Origin: Tipula vernalis
Taxonomy: Eukaryota; Arthropoda; Insecta; Diptera; Tipulidae
Direction: 5' to 3'
DNA: 64,000 nucleotides
Assembly (NCBI GenBank): GCA_958295665.1
Contig: OY282560.1
Coordinates: forward strand, 193,070,061 to 193,134,060
In this document: positions 47,676 to 59,160 of the stretch, piece after piece
Numbering within the stretch: position 1 is the stretch's first letter
Layout of the letters: each line of letters opens with the position of its first letter
Program-made: the position numbers and the translations under genes
The notes under the pieces: generated by a model
What the model saw: only the letters and a program-made list of their open reading frames with translations
What the model was told of the DNA's origin: nothing
The model's database searches: none

Positions 47676-50600
47676 CATCAATTGAATCAATTCACATCAA
47701 TTGAATCCATCTCCAGACATAACACACTAGAGGCTGATTTTATTCATCCATTTCTTACTTTCGGCTGGAAACTTTTTGAATTTTCCGAGATTTCCCACGG
47801 GAAACTTGTACTGATTTTTTTTCCTGCGATAGCTATTGATAAATCACATCAATGCAATTCATTTCCAGACACAACACTTTAGAGGCTGATTTTATACAAA
47901 TTTTCTAATAATTTTTGGAAAATCGAATTTTCCGAGATTTCCCACGGGAAACTTGAACTCAATTTTTTTCCTGCGATAGCTATTGAGTAATCACATCAAT
48001 TGAATCCATCTCCAGACATAACACTCTAGAGGCTGATTTTATACAAATTTTTTAATAATTTTTGGAAAATCGAATTTTCCGAGATTTTCCACGGGAAACT
48101 TGAACTGAATTTTTTTCCTGCGATAGCTATTGAGTAATCACATCAATTGAATCCATCTCCAGACATAACACTCTAGAGGCTGATTTTATACAAATTTTCT
48201 AATAATTTTTGGAAAATTGAATTTTCCGAGATTTCCCACGGGAAACTTGAACTGAATTTTTTTCCTGCGATAGCTACTGAGTAATCACATCAATTGAATC
48301 CATCTCCAGACATAACACTCTAGAGGCTGATTTTATACAAATTTTCTAATAATTTTTGGAAAATCGAATTTTCCGAGATTTCCCACGGGAAACTTGAACT
48401 GAATTTTTTTCCTGCGATAGCTATTGACAAGTCACATCAATCAAATTTATCTCCAGACATAACACTCTAGAGGCTGATTTTATTCATCCATTTCTTATAT
48501 TCAGCTGGAAACTATTTTGAATTTTCCGAGATTTCCCACGGGAAACTTGTACTGATTTTTTTTCCTGCGATAGCTATTGAGTAATCACATCAATTGAATC
48601 CATCTCCAGACATAACACTCTAGAGGCTGATTTTATACCAATTTTCTAATAATTTTAGGAAAATCGAATTTTCCGAGATTTCCCACGGGAAACTTGAACT
48701 GAATTTTTTTCCTGCGATAGCTATTGAGTAATCACATCAATTGAATCCATCTCCAGACATAACACTCTAGAGGCTGATTTTATACAAATTTTCTAATAAT
48801 TTTTGGAAAATCGAATTTTCCGAGATTTCCCACGGGAAACTTGAACTGAATTTTTTTCCTGCGATAGCTATTGACAAGTCACATCAAACAAATTTATCTC
48901 CAGACATAACACTCTAGAGGCTGATTTTAATCATCCATTTCTTACTTTCGGCTGGAAACTTTTTTGAATTTTCCGAGATTTCCCACGGGAAACTTGCACT
49001 GATTTTTTTTCCTGCGATAGTTATTGAGTAATCACATCAATTGAATCCATCTCCAGACATAACACTCTAGAGGCTGATTTTATACAAATTTTCTAATTAT
49101 TTTTGGAAAATCGAATTTTCCGAGATTTCCCACGGGAAACTTGAAGTGAATTTTTTTCCTGCGATAGCTATTGAGTAATCACATCAATTGAATCCATCTC
49201 CAGACATAACACTCTAGAGGCTGATTTTATACAAATTTTCTAATAATTTTTGGAAAATCGAATTTTCCGAGATTTCCCACGGGAAACTTGAACTGAATTT
49301 TTTTCCTGCGATAGCTATTGAGTAATCACATCAATTGAATCCATCTCCAGACATAACACTCTAGAGGCTGATTTTATACAAATTTTCTAATAATTTTTGG
49401 AAAATCGAATTTTCCGAAATTTCCCACGGGAAACTTGAACTGAATTTTTTTCCTGCGATAGCTATTGACAAGTCACATCAATCAAATTTATCTCCAGACA
49501 TAACACTCTAGAGGCTGATTTTATTCATCCATTTCTTACTTTCGGCTGGAAACTTTTTTGAATTTTCCGAGATTTCCCACGGGAAACTTGTACTGATTTT
49601 TTTTCCTGCGATAGCTATTGATAAATCACATAAATTGAATCCATCTCCAGACATAACACTCTAGAGGCTGATTTTATACAAATTTTCTAATAATTTTTGG
49701 AAAATCGAATTTTCCGAGATTTCCCACGGGAAACTTGAACTGAATTTTTTTCCTGCGATAGCTATTGACAAGTCACATCAATCAAATTTATCTCCAGACA
49801 TAACACTCTAGAGGCTGATTTTATTCATCCATTTCTTACTTTCGGCTGGAAACTTTTTTGAATTTTCCGAGATTTCCCACGGGAAACTTGCACTGATTTT
49901 TTTTCCTGCAATAGTTATTGAGTAATCACATCAATTGAATCCATCTCCAGACATAACACTCTAGAGGCTGATTTTATACAAATTTTCTAATTATTTTTGG
50001 AAAATCGAATTTTCCGAGATTTCCCACGGGAAACTTGAACTGAATTTTTTCCTGCGATAGCTATTGAGTAATCACATCAATTGAATCCATCTCCAGACAT
50101 AACACTCTAGAGGCTGATTTTATACAAATTTTCAAATAATTTTTGGAAAATCGAATTTTCCGAGATTTCCCACGGGAAACTTGAACTGAATTTTTTTCCT
50201 GCGATAGCTATTGAGTAATCACATTAATTGAATCCATCTCCAGACATAACACTCTAGAGGCTGATTTTATACAAATTTTCAAATAATTTTTGGAAAATCG
50301 AATTTTCCAAGATTTCCCACGGGAAACTTGAACTGAATTTTTTTCCTGCGATAGCTATTGACAAGTCACATCAATCGAATTTATTTTCAGACATAACACT
50401 CTAGAGGCTGATTTTATTCATCCATTTCTTACTTTCGGCTGGAAACTTTTTTGAATTTTCCGACATTTCCCACGGGAAACTTGTACTGATTTTTTTTCCT
50501 GCGATAGCTATTGAGTAATCACATCAATTGAATCAATCTCCAGACATAACACTCTAGAGGCTGATTTTATACAAATTTTCTAATAATTTTTGGAAAATCG

Positions 50601-53548
50601 TATTTTCCGAGATTTCCCACGGGAAACTTGTACTGATTTTTTTTCCTGCGATAGCTATTGAGTAATCACATCAATTGAATCCATCTCCAGACATAACACT
50701 CTAGAGGCTGATTTTATACAAATTTTCTAATAATTTTTGGAAAATCGAATTTTCCGAGATTTTCCACGGGAAACTTGAACTGAATTTTTTTCCTGCGATA
50801 GCTATTGACAAGTCACATCAATCAAATTTATCTCCAGACATAACACTCTAGAGGCTGATTTTATTCATCCATTTCTTACTTTCGGCTGGAAACTTTTTTG
50901 AATTTTCCGAGATTTCCCACGGGAAACTTGTACTGATTTTTTTTCCTGCGATAGCTATTGAGTAATCACATCAATTGAATCAATCTCCAGACATAACACT
51001 CTAGAGGCTGATTTTATACAAATTTTCTAATAATTTTTGGAAAATCGAATTTTCCGAGATTTCCCACGGGAAACTTGTACTGAATTTTTTTCCTGCGATA
51101 GCTATTGACAAGTCACATCAATCGAATTTATCTCCAGACATAACACTCTAGAGGCTGATTTTATTCATCCATTTCTTACTTTCGGCTGGAAACTTTTTTG
51201 AATTTTCCGAGATTTCCCACGGGAAACTTGTACTGATTTTTTTTTCTGCGATAGCTATTGAGTAATCACATCAATTGAATCCATCTCCAGACATAACACT
51301 CTAGAGGCTGATTTTATACAAATTTTCTAATAATTTTAGGAAAATCGAATTTTCCGAGATTTCCCACGGGAAACTTGAACTGAATTTTTTTCCTGCGATA
51401 GCTATTGAGTAATCACATCAATTGAATCCATCTCCAGACATAACACTCTAGAGGCTGATTTTATACAAATTTTCTAATAATTTTTGGAAAATCGTATTTT
51501 CCGAGATTTCCCACGGGAAACTTGTACTGATTTTTTTTCCTGCGATAGCTATTTAGTAATCACATCAATTGAATCCATCTCCAGACATAACACTCTAGAG
51601 GCTGATTTTATACAAATTTTCTAATAATTTTTGGAAAATCGAATTTTCCGAGATTTCCCACGGGAAACTTGAACTGAATTTTTTTCCTGCGATAGCTATT
51701 GAGAAGTCACATCAATCAAATTTATCTCCAGACATAACACTCTAGAGGCTGATTTTATTCATCCATTTCTTACTTTCGGCTGGAAACTTTTTTGAATTTT
51801 CCGAGATTTCCCACGGGAAACTTGTACTGATTTTTTTTCCTGCGATAGCTATTGATAAATCACATAAATTGAATCCATCTCCAGACATAACACTCTAGAG
51901 GCTGATTTTATACAAATTTTCTAATAATTTTTGGAAAATCGAATTTTCCGAGATTTCCCACGGGAAACTTGAACTGAATTTTTTTCCTGCGATAGCTATT
52001 GACAAGTCACATCAATCAAGTTTATCTCCAGACATAACACTCTAGAGGCTGATTTTATTCATCCATTTCTTATTTTCGGCTGGAAACTTTTTTGAATTTT
52101 CCGAGATTTCCCACGGGAAACTTGCACTGATTTTTTTTCCTGCGATAGTTATTGAGTAATCACATCAATTGAATCAATCTCCAGACATAACACTCTAGAG
52201 GCTGATTTTATACAAATTTTCTAATTATTTTTGGAAAATCGAATTTTCCGAGATTTCCCACGGGAAACTTGTAATGAATTTTTTGCCTGCGATAGCTATT
52301 GAGTAATCACATCAATTGAATCCATTTCCAGACATAACACTCTAGAGGCTGATTTTATACAAATTTTCAAATAATTTTTGGAAAATCGAATTTTCCGAGA
52401 TTTCCCACGGGAAACTTGAACTCAATTTTTTTCCTGCGATAGCTATTGAGTAATCACATCAATTGAATCCATCTCCAGACATAACACTCTAGAGGCTGAT
52501 TTTATACAAATTTTCTAATAATTTTTGGAAAATCGAATTTTCCGAAATTTCCCACGGGAAACTTGAACTGAATTTTTTTTCCTGCGATAGCTATTGACAA
52601 GTCACATCAATCAAATTTATCTCCAGACATAACACTCTAGAGGCTGATTTTATTCATCCATTTCTTACTTTCGGCTGGAAACTTTTTTGAATTTTCAGAG
52701 ATTTCCCACGGGAAACTTGTACTGATTTTTTTTCCTGCGATAGCTATTGATAAATCACATCAATTGAATCCATCTCCAGACATAACACTCTAGAGGCTGA
52801 TTTTATACAAATTTTCTAATAATTTTTGGAAAATCGAATTTTCCGAGATTTCCCACGGGAAACTTGAACTGAATTTTTTTCCTGCGATAGCTATTGACAA
52901 GTCACATCAATCGAATTTATTTTCAGACATAACACTCTAGAGGCTGATTTTATTCATCCATTTCTTACTTTCGGTTGGAAACTTTTTTGAATTTTCCGAG
53001 ATTTTCCACGGGAAACTTGTACTGATTTTTTTTCCTGCGATAGCTATTGAGTAATCACATCAATTGAATCCATCTCCAGACATAACACTCTAGAGGCTGA
53101 TTTTATACAAATTTTCTAATAATTTTTGGAAAATCGAATTTTCCGAGATTTCCCACTTGAAACTTGAACTGAATTTTTTTCCTGCGATAGCTATTGACAA
53201 GTCACATCAATCAAATTTATCTCCAGACATAACACTCTAGAGGCTGATTTTATTCATCCATTTCTTACTTTCGGTTGGAAACTATTTTGAATTTTCCGAG
53301 ATTTCCCACGGGAAACTTGTACTGATTTTTTTTCCTGCGATAGCTATTGAGTAATCACATCAATTGAATCCATCTCCAGACATAACACTCTAGAGGCTGA
53401 TTTTATACAACTTTTCTAATAATTTTTGGAAAATCGAATTTTCCGAGATTTCCCACGGGAAACTTGAACTGAATTTTTTTCCTGCGATAGCTATTGAGTA
53501 ATCACATCAATTAAATCTATTTCCAGACATAACACTCTAGAGGCTGAT
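47676..53548 (-). repeat. Right arm: about 40 inverted monomers
   Basis: The same A and B monomers as the left arm occur in reverse orientation (for example CCATCTCCAGACATAACACT then CTAGAGGCTGATTTTAT). The first inverted monomer follows directly on the last direct one, with only a few bases of possible loop (GGAGACATCAATTGAATCAA near 47671). Confidence 0.95.
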
Positions 53549-53734
53549 TTATTTTCGGCTGGAATGTCAATAACATAATCTGCATTATCGACTTTTCACT
53601 TTCGGCTGGAAACTTTCGGCTGGGATTAGACAATCTGCCTTACCATTTTTTTTTTACTTTCGGCTGGACTAACACAATCTGCATTATCGACTTTTCACTT
53701 TCGGCTGGCAACTTTCGGCTAACTTCAACAGTAT
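53549..53734 (-). repeat. Right terminal repeat of the giant fold-back, with an extra internal duplication
   Basis: Read inward on the minus strand it matches the left terminal repeat, but the block CCAGCCGAAAGTGAAAAGTC to GCAGATT occurs twice and not once. This makes the right end about 100 bp longer than the left. The right end of copy 1 has the same extended layout. Confidence 0.88.
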
Positions 53735-53743
53735 CATCTGGGT
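53735..53743. repeat. 9-bp target duplication CATCTGGGT, right copy
   Basis: Identical to 30797-30805. Confidence 0.92.
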
Positions 53744-54201
53744 TCTGCTTAACTTTGAACACCTAGCGATTATCAATTACCTTTTGATCTTTCGGTGCTT
53801 CAACTAACTCCCACGTCTGGTTTTCGATGAGTGCATTGTATTCATCGTCCATTGCACACTTCCACTGTTATGTTTGCTCTGAACCAATTGCCTCATCATA
53901 CGTTGCTGGTTCATACTTGATAGCCAAATAACCCGATGCAATTAAACGATCTGGTGCATTGACTGTTGTACGTAAACTGTATCGATCGTTGTGTCGCTTC
54001 TCAGATGTTTCATCTGAGTCTCCTTCAAACGATATAAAATGTTCATCATTTTCGACTTCTTGATCATTTGCTGGCTCGCTCACTTGAAGTTCGTCCGTTT
54101 GATATGTCACTTGAACGTCGCCCACTTTCAATTCATCGTGAATCGTATATTTATCGGATTGTTCGCTGAACTTGACATTGCAGCTCATGATGACTTTATT
54201 G
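53744..54201 (-). pseudogene. Copia pol, region between integrase and reverse transcriptase
   Basis: The minus strand gives MSCNVKFSEQSDKYTIHDEL, an acidic linker, then SLRTTVNAPDRL and EPATYDEAIGSEQT followed by TAA. QWKCAMDDEYNALIENQTWE and KDQKVIDNR follow, with TAG where the family has Trp, and then VFKVKQ at the fold-back junction. These are the standard residues joining the integrase to the start of the RT in copia elements. The piece lies between the LINE insertion on the right and the giant fold-back on the left. Confidence 0.88.
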
Positions 54202-54292
54202 CTATCTAATAGTAATAGTAATAGTAATAGTAATATTTTATTAAAATGTTAAATAAGCCGAAGCTTTTGAATAACAATCATATTAACAAATA

Positions 54293-57082
54293 TTATCGAT
54301 GTTCAGTTATCAATTTAAACAGACTCTTTTTAAATAAGCCTAGAGAGCTGATGAATTTTAGCTCCAAAGGCAAGCTGTTCCAGGTGATAATTGCATTTAT
54401 CAATGCTGAATTATTCCTAACATTAGTTCTGTTAACAGGCAAGTTAACATTCTCTGTGCGCAGTGACTGGGAAAAATTTAATTTTTCATGCAAATACAAT
54501 GGCATGCCCGATTTAACTATACGAAACATAAAAACGGCAGTCCTATAGCAGTAAAATTGAAAAAAGTCGCATCCAAGAATTATATCTTTATACTCAGAGA
54601 TATGATCAAACTTTCTAAGATCATAAATATATCGAGTACAAATATTAAATGTAACCTCAAGTATACGTCTTGAGGAACTATCACATTTGTTATAAATTAC
54701 ATCACAATAGCTGAAAATGGGTACAACCAAGCTTTTAATTAAATAAATTCTTAAGTTAACAGGGGAAAACTTTTTTATCAACCTAAGCGTGTACAAGCTA
54801 TAATTAATACGCTGGCACAAGGAGCGCACATGGTTGTTCCAAGTAAGATTTGAGTTCAGTATAAGCCCTCAATTGTTTAATGTTGGAACAAATGAGATGA
54901 TATCACTGTACAAATATAGCACAGGTCTAATATTAAGAGAAGTATTTCTAGAAAGAAACAATGCTTTACTTTTACCTGGATTAATTGAAAGTGAATTATT
55001 CTTGGCCCATAAAGAAATATTTCTAAGGTCAGAATTAAGTCGTAAAACAATTTCTTTCAATTCTGATAAGTTACCACCAATATACAGTTGCAAATCGTCA
55101 GCATACAGATGAAACCGACAATTTAGGATTCGCCATGATAGATCATTTATATAAATAGAAAATAACAAAGGACCCAATATGGATCCCTGAGGCACTCCAG
55201 CAAGTATCCCCGCAATACAAGAATGATCATCACCACACCTCACAAACTGCTTACGATTACATAAATATGAATGCATCAACATAATAGCAGAATTGGAAAA
55301 CTTATAATACAAATATAGCTTCTGTAACAACTGGATATGATTAACACAATCAAATGCCTTAGAAAAATCCAAGAGCACCAAAATAGCCATCGAATTTCTA
55401 CTGTCTAAGGTAGACGACAGATCATCAACAATATGTACAAGGGCTGTAGTAGTGCTACAGCCGGATTTGTACCCGGATTGATATTTACAAAGAAAATCAA
55501 ATTTATTAAGGTGCTCCTGGATCTGCAATTGCATAACTTTTTCCAAGACCTTAGATAGAGCAGACAAAATACTAATTGGACGTATATCACCAATACCAGA
55601 AATAACAACCTTTTTAGGTAGTGGTGTGATAGAAGCTATCTTCCATAAATCAGGAAACACAGACTTTGTCAAACATTGATTTATAATGAATGTTATAAGA
55701 GGCAGGAACAGATCAATAAATAATTTTAGTACCTTGAAGTCTACCATATCATAAGCTTTCGAATCTGATTTAATTGCACGAATCGCATTCAACACTATAA
55801 GTTCATCAACGCAATCAAATACAAAGGCATTTTCAGAACTACAGAAATCAATATCAGGTAAAGGCAAAACCCCAGTAGAATCACAAATATTACAAATCCC
55901 AGACAAAATTTGTTCCGCAGAAAATTCAATGGCTGCATCACCTGTAGAGTTTGAAACACCTAGTTTTTTTAAATTATTCCACGTTGTCTTAGAGTTATGA
56001 GCATTCTCAAAATAAAATTTTTGTTTAGCTTGATTGATGCCTTTAACAGTTTTATTCCTAAAAAATTTAAAAGCTGTCAAATCAGCATCCAACCCATACA
56101 ATTTATATTTTTTATGAGCCAAATCCCTACATTTCATTAAATTTAATATATATGAATTTAACCACGGTGCAGTAGGGCATTTATTAATGATACTTTTCCG
56201 GGGTACACAAGCTAAATCTAAATGTATGAAAATTTGAATTAAATATATCAAGGATGTCATTCACATCGGAATAGTTGTACATATTAAACCAATCTAACGA
56301 AAAGAAATTATTTACAAAATGCTCGTGATTGATAGCTTTATAATCAGGAACAACAGTATAAGAAATTTGATCCCTAGTTCGAGAAAACTTATAAGATGCA
56401 AAAATCAAATCATGATCAGAAATAGCAGGAACAGCAGCCTGGCCAAATGAAATAATATTATGTCTATCAGGTACGTACAAAATTATCAGATCCAAAAGAC
56501 TGTTGATCCTAGTGGGTCTATAAGGTAAATAACATAAATTATGCAAATTCAAACAAGCTTCTAGTTGATTATTAACCATCATATTGAAGTTAAAATCACC
56601 ACAGCAGAAAATCTTTTCATAGCTTATTAGGTATTCAGCAAAAATTGTTTGTAAACTGTTAATATCATTACTACAAGCAGGAGGTGGGTTGTAAATAACC
56701 AAAATTAAAATTTTACCAAAACTCCCAGTAAGTCCAGATGCTAGATATTCTACTTTACCCAATGAACCAGAGAATATTTTTTAACCTTAAAAGTGGCCCA
56801 AAAATAAAGACCAACTCCACCCCAATTATTATTTATTCGATCAGATCGTAGCAGTTTATTATTAATTTGAAGCGACTTGTTAGAAATCTTACTACTAAGC
56901 AAAGTCTCAGTGAAGGCAAGGATATCAAATTGATATGTTTGTAAAATAATAGTTATGTCATCAAAATGTTTTACCAAGCTGCGCACATTCAAATGACCAA
57001 ACTTTAAACAAGAATTATTATGTACCTGCAAATTATCACCTGGAACAGCTTGATTAGCTTCATCGATTGAGCCTGTATACAT
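54293..57082 (-). pseudogene. LINE ORF2: endonuclease and reverse transcriptase
   Basis: The endonuclease motifs are KFGHLNVRSL, LAFTETLLS, CGDFNFNM and PAISDHDLIF, spread over frames 57082-56750 and 56762-56184. The RT lies in frame 56260-54869: PAPWLNS-like start, ITPLPKK, DIRPISILSALSKVLEKV, LVLLDFSKAFDCVNH (catalytic Asp), GVPQGSILGPLLFSIYIND and LYADDLQLYI (catalytic DD intact). The thumb and C-terminal region follow in 54829-54293 (MRSLCQRINYSLYTLRLIKK). Frame changes near 56755, 56220 and 54850 disable it. The protein would nick DNA and prime reverse transcription at the nick. Confidence 0.9.
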
Positions 57083-57111
57083 ATTATAATTATGTAAAAA
57101 AATGTTGTCAT

Positions 57112-58095
57112 CTAAACAAGTGGTGTGTCAATTACAGCTGGTATCCGAAATTTCACACGTGGAGTTAGAGATGGCCGAAAATTTTTTTTGTCAAATTTTC
57201 TAACCAAAATACCAATTGGCCAAGTAGCAAGATCCAGAGCCTTACCGCGCAATTCTTCCTTAAACCCCAATTTGAAGCACACATATTCCAAATCATTCAG
57301 ATTGTGATTCTTTGGGACTAATTTAGAAATTTTACAGTTATCTGTATCTAAACAAGTGTTTGCCATAGCTAGCATGTCGTCCTCAGGAGTATTAGAAGCA
57401 AATCTTGAAATATGTATCCAAAACATTGGAGTAACCATTTGTATACCAAAATTATTCGGAACATTTTTAGTACCACAAATAGATTTAGCGACTACGCGCT
57501 GTGGAGTTTTAACTCCAACTTCACTAGCATTCATACATTTGCTTGGTTGATCCGGAGCACCACTGTGCGAAGCAAGTGCATTCGATGCCGCAACAGGCAC
57601 AACTACAGGATTTTTTACCACTTCAGCAAATGTCGTACAAGAAGCACCGAAATTAGTAGTACTGGAAAATACTGGATTTTGATCGCCGTCATTAGTTAAA
57701 GGCGATGTAACCACAGCTAAATCTTCATTCACACCTACAGAGGAATTTAAAGGCATAGATGTAATAACATTAGTTGATCTCAACTGAGGTAAACAATCCA
57801 AAATCATGCCGATCTTTTGTTTAAGCGAGGAAACTTCATCAAGCAACTTTTCAATGAAGGAATGCTGAGCATTATCATCACTCAAATTATGTTTAATTAA
57901 TTTAAGAAATGCTTTATTTCATAAAAGGTCACGGCAATCGCAGCAGAACCACATGATATTTGGGCATTTCAAAGTTAGATTATATGCAACACGATCAACC
58001 TCAGCGCATCCATAGTGGAAAGTGTTACTACAAAATCCAGAGCAGCTAATCATTTGATTATTAGTAAACGCCAATCTGCATTTACCGCATTCCAT
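57112..58095 (-). pseudogene. LINE ORF1 with N-terminal PHD finger
   Basis: From the ATG at 58095 the frame reads MECGKCRLAFTNNQMISC, then CSNTFHYGCAEV and WFCCDCRDLL. This gives C-x2-C, C, C, H-x2-C, C-x2-C, a C4HC3 PHD-type finger, as seen in ORF1 of several CR1-group LINEs. A TGA at 57919-57921 follows directly, but the same frame stays open beyond it to 57112, with a coiled-coil-like start (IEKLLDEVSSLKQKIGMIL), a Ser/Thr/Val-rich middle and a C-terminal region with FWIHISRFASNTPEDDMLAM. That part may be the nucleic-acid-binding end of ORF1. The single TGA is probably a mutation. ORF2 starts 30 bases downstream. Confidence 0.8.
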
Positions 58096-58340
58096 ATTAT
58101 GATATTAACACAATAACAGAACAAGAGAAAGAAATAGACATGGCAATGTCAAATTAATATTTACACTATTGTCAAATTAATATTTACACTGTTTAAAAAC
58201 TTATTCACCAAACACTAATATTTACACAACACATAGTACATAGTTAATAATATTAAATATTAAATTATAATATTTATTTCACAAAATCGAATTCAAATTA
58301 TTTTTTAAAATTTTCAAATCAGAGGAAAATAAACAAACGT
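58096..58340 (-). other. LINE 5' untranslated region
   Basis: AT-rich sequence between the LINE 5' end and its ORF1 ATG. It contains a short direct repeat of GTCAAATTAATATTTACACT (near 58148 and 58173). The promoter of such elements usually lies here, but no motif was identified. Confidence 0.55.
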
Positions 58341-59160
58341 CTGTCAAATAGACGAAAATTTTTGGTTGTGGGCTCGAATCCAACTAAGTGAACTTTCTTT
58401 GCTTTTGGATCCCACTTCTTTCGACCAGTTTGCTTTGGAATTTGTACGAAACATTCCGTTCCAAAAATTTTGATGTGACCCAAATACGGCTTTCTATCAA
58501 ACCATTGTTCATATGGCGTAGTACCAGCACAATTTCTGTTGGTTGTGCGATTCAATAAGTATGTCGCTGTACGTACCGCTTCTGGCCACAGTGATTTCGG
58601 CAAACCACTTGCAATGAGCATGGTCCGTGCACTTTCTTGAATAGTACGATTGTCGCGTTCAATTCGACCGTTTTGCTTTGAAGTGTATGGTGTGATACCC
58701 TCAAACTGTATGCCTTCGCGTTGCAAAATGTCGATCAACACCTTTCGATTGAAAAACTCCTTTCCATTATCGAATCTGAAAAAAATGATTTGCGAACCAT
58801 TTATATTTTTGACCAATGGAACTAATGCTTTCAAATGTGAGTACGCTTCATCCTTTGACTTTAACAAGTATACGAACCGAAAACTTGTTGCTTCATCCTT
58901 CACCAGCATGAAATAGCGCATACCGTTAATTCCATTAACTTCGCTTGGACCGCACAAATCCACGTGCATGTACTCTCCTCTCGATGACGCTCGTTTTTTG
59001 GATTGCTTGTGTGATGCTCTGGTCATTTTTCCGTATTGACAATCCTCACAGAAAAAAATCTCGCTGTTAGTCAAATCAACGCCCGTGACCGAACCATCGT
59101 TGCACATTTTCTTGATTGAATTAACATTTACGTGTCCAAGTCGTCGATGCTAATGTTGCA
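58341..59160 (-). pseudogene. Copia integrase
   Basis: The frame opens after a TAG near 59152 that stands where the family has Trp in LWHRRLGH. The zinc-binding site is HRRLGHVNVNSIKKM with CEDCQYGKMTRASH. The catalytic residues lie in MHVDLCGPSEVNG (first Asp), FRFDNGKEFFNR (second Asp) and GRIERDNRTIQESAR (Glu). The C-terminal motifs WPEAVRTATYLLNR and KVHLVGFEPTTKNFRLFD end at the LINE insertion; the remaining residues before the stop at 58319 are LINE-encoded. Confidence 0.92.

Larger units (their letters stand above)
30806..53734. mobile_element. Giant fold-back element, copy 2 (22,929 bp), FB/Mutator-like and non-coding
   Basis: It starts ACCCTGTTAAAGTAAGCCG and ends, read inward from the right, ATACTGTTGAAGTTAGCCG, the same asymmetric ends as copy 1. 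Perfect 9-bp duplications flank it, and the copia reading frame continues correctly across the insertion. The interior is two inverted arrays of the same monomers: a left arm of about 16.87 kb and a right arm of about 6.06 kb, meeting near 47675 without a spacer. No reading frame of note exists; short open frames inside are monomer artefacts. Known FB elements are a few kb; this size comes from expansion of the arrays. Mobilisation would need a transposase from elsewhere. Confidence 0.93.
54207..58340 (-). mobile_element. Near full-length CR1/L2-group LINE (4.1 kb) inserted in copia
   Basis: The element runs from a 5' end near 58340 to a hexanucleotide tail, (ATTACT) about five times on the minus strand, at 54207-54240. 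It has ORF1 with a PHD finger, then ORF2 with endonuclease and RT. Copia coding resumes on both sides (LFD to the right, SNKVIMSC to the left), which fixes the ends. The candidate duplication is short and imperfect (GACAG at 58341-58345, GATAG at 54202-54206). The simple-repeat tail and the domain order fit the CR1/L2/Daphne-Kiri group. ORF2 carries at least three frameshifts, so it is now inactive, though the RT core is intact. Confidence 0.87.

Noticed and set aside
47682..47882. Open reading frame of 66 codons at the fold-back turning point
   Set aside because: It lies wholly within inverted monomers, and its product has no family resemblance. It is open by chance.
30894..53548. CRISPR-like or coding repeat array
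   Set aside because: Monomers are joined directly without unique spacers, are 147-154 bp long, and change orientation at 47675. It is a fold-back satellite in a eukaryotic genome.
30806..53734. Reading the giant array as an ordinary centromeric satellite
   Set aside because: Perfect 9-bp duplications, fixed ends shared with the copy at 13266 and continuity of copia codons across it show that it arrived as one transposon insertion.
54246..55112. Plus-strand frames of 92-100 codons
   Set aside because: They are antisense shadows of the LINE ORF2 C-terminal region.
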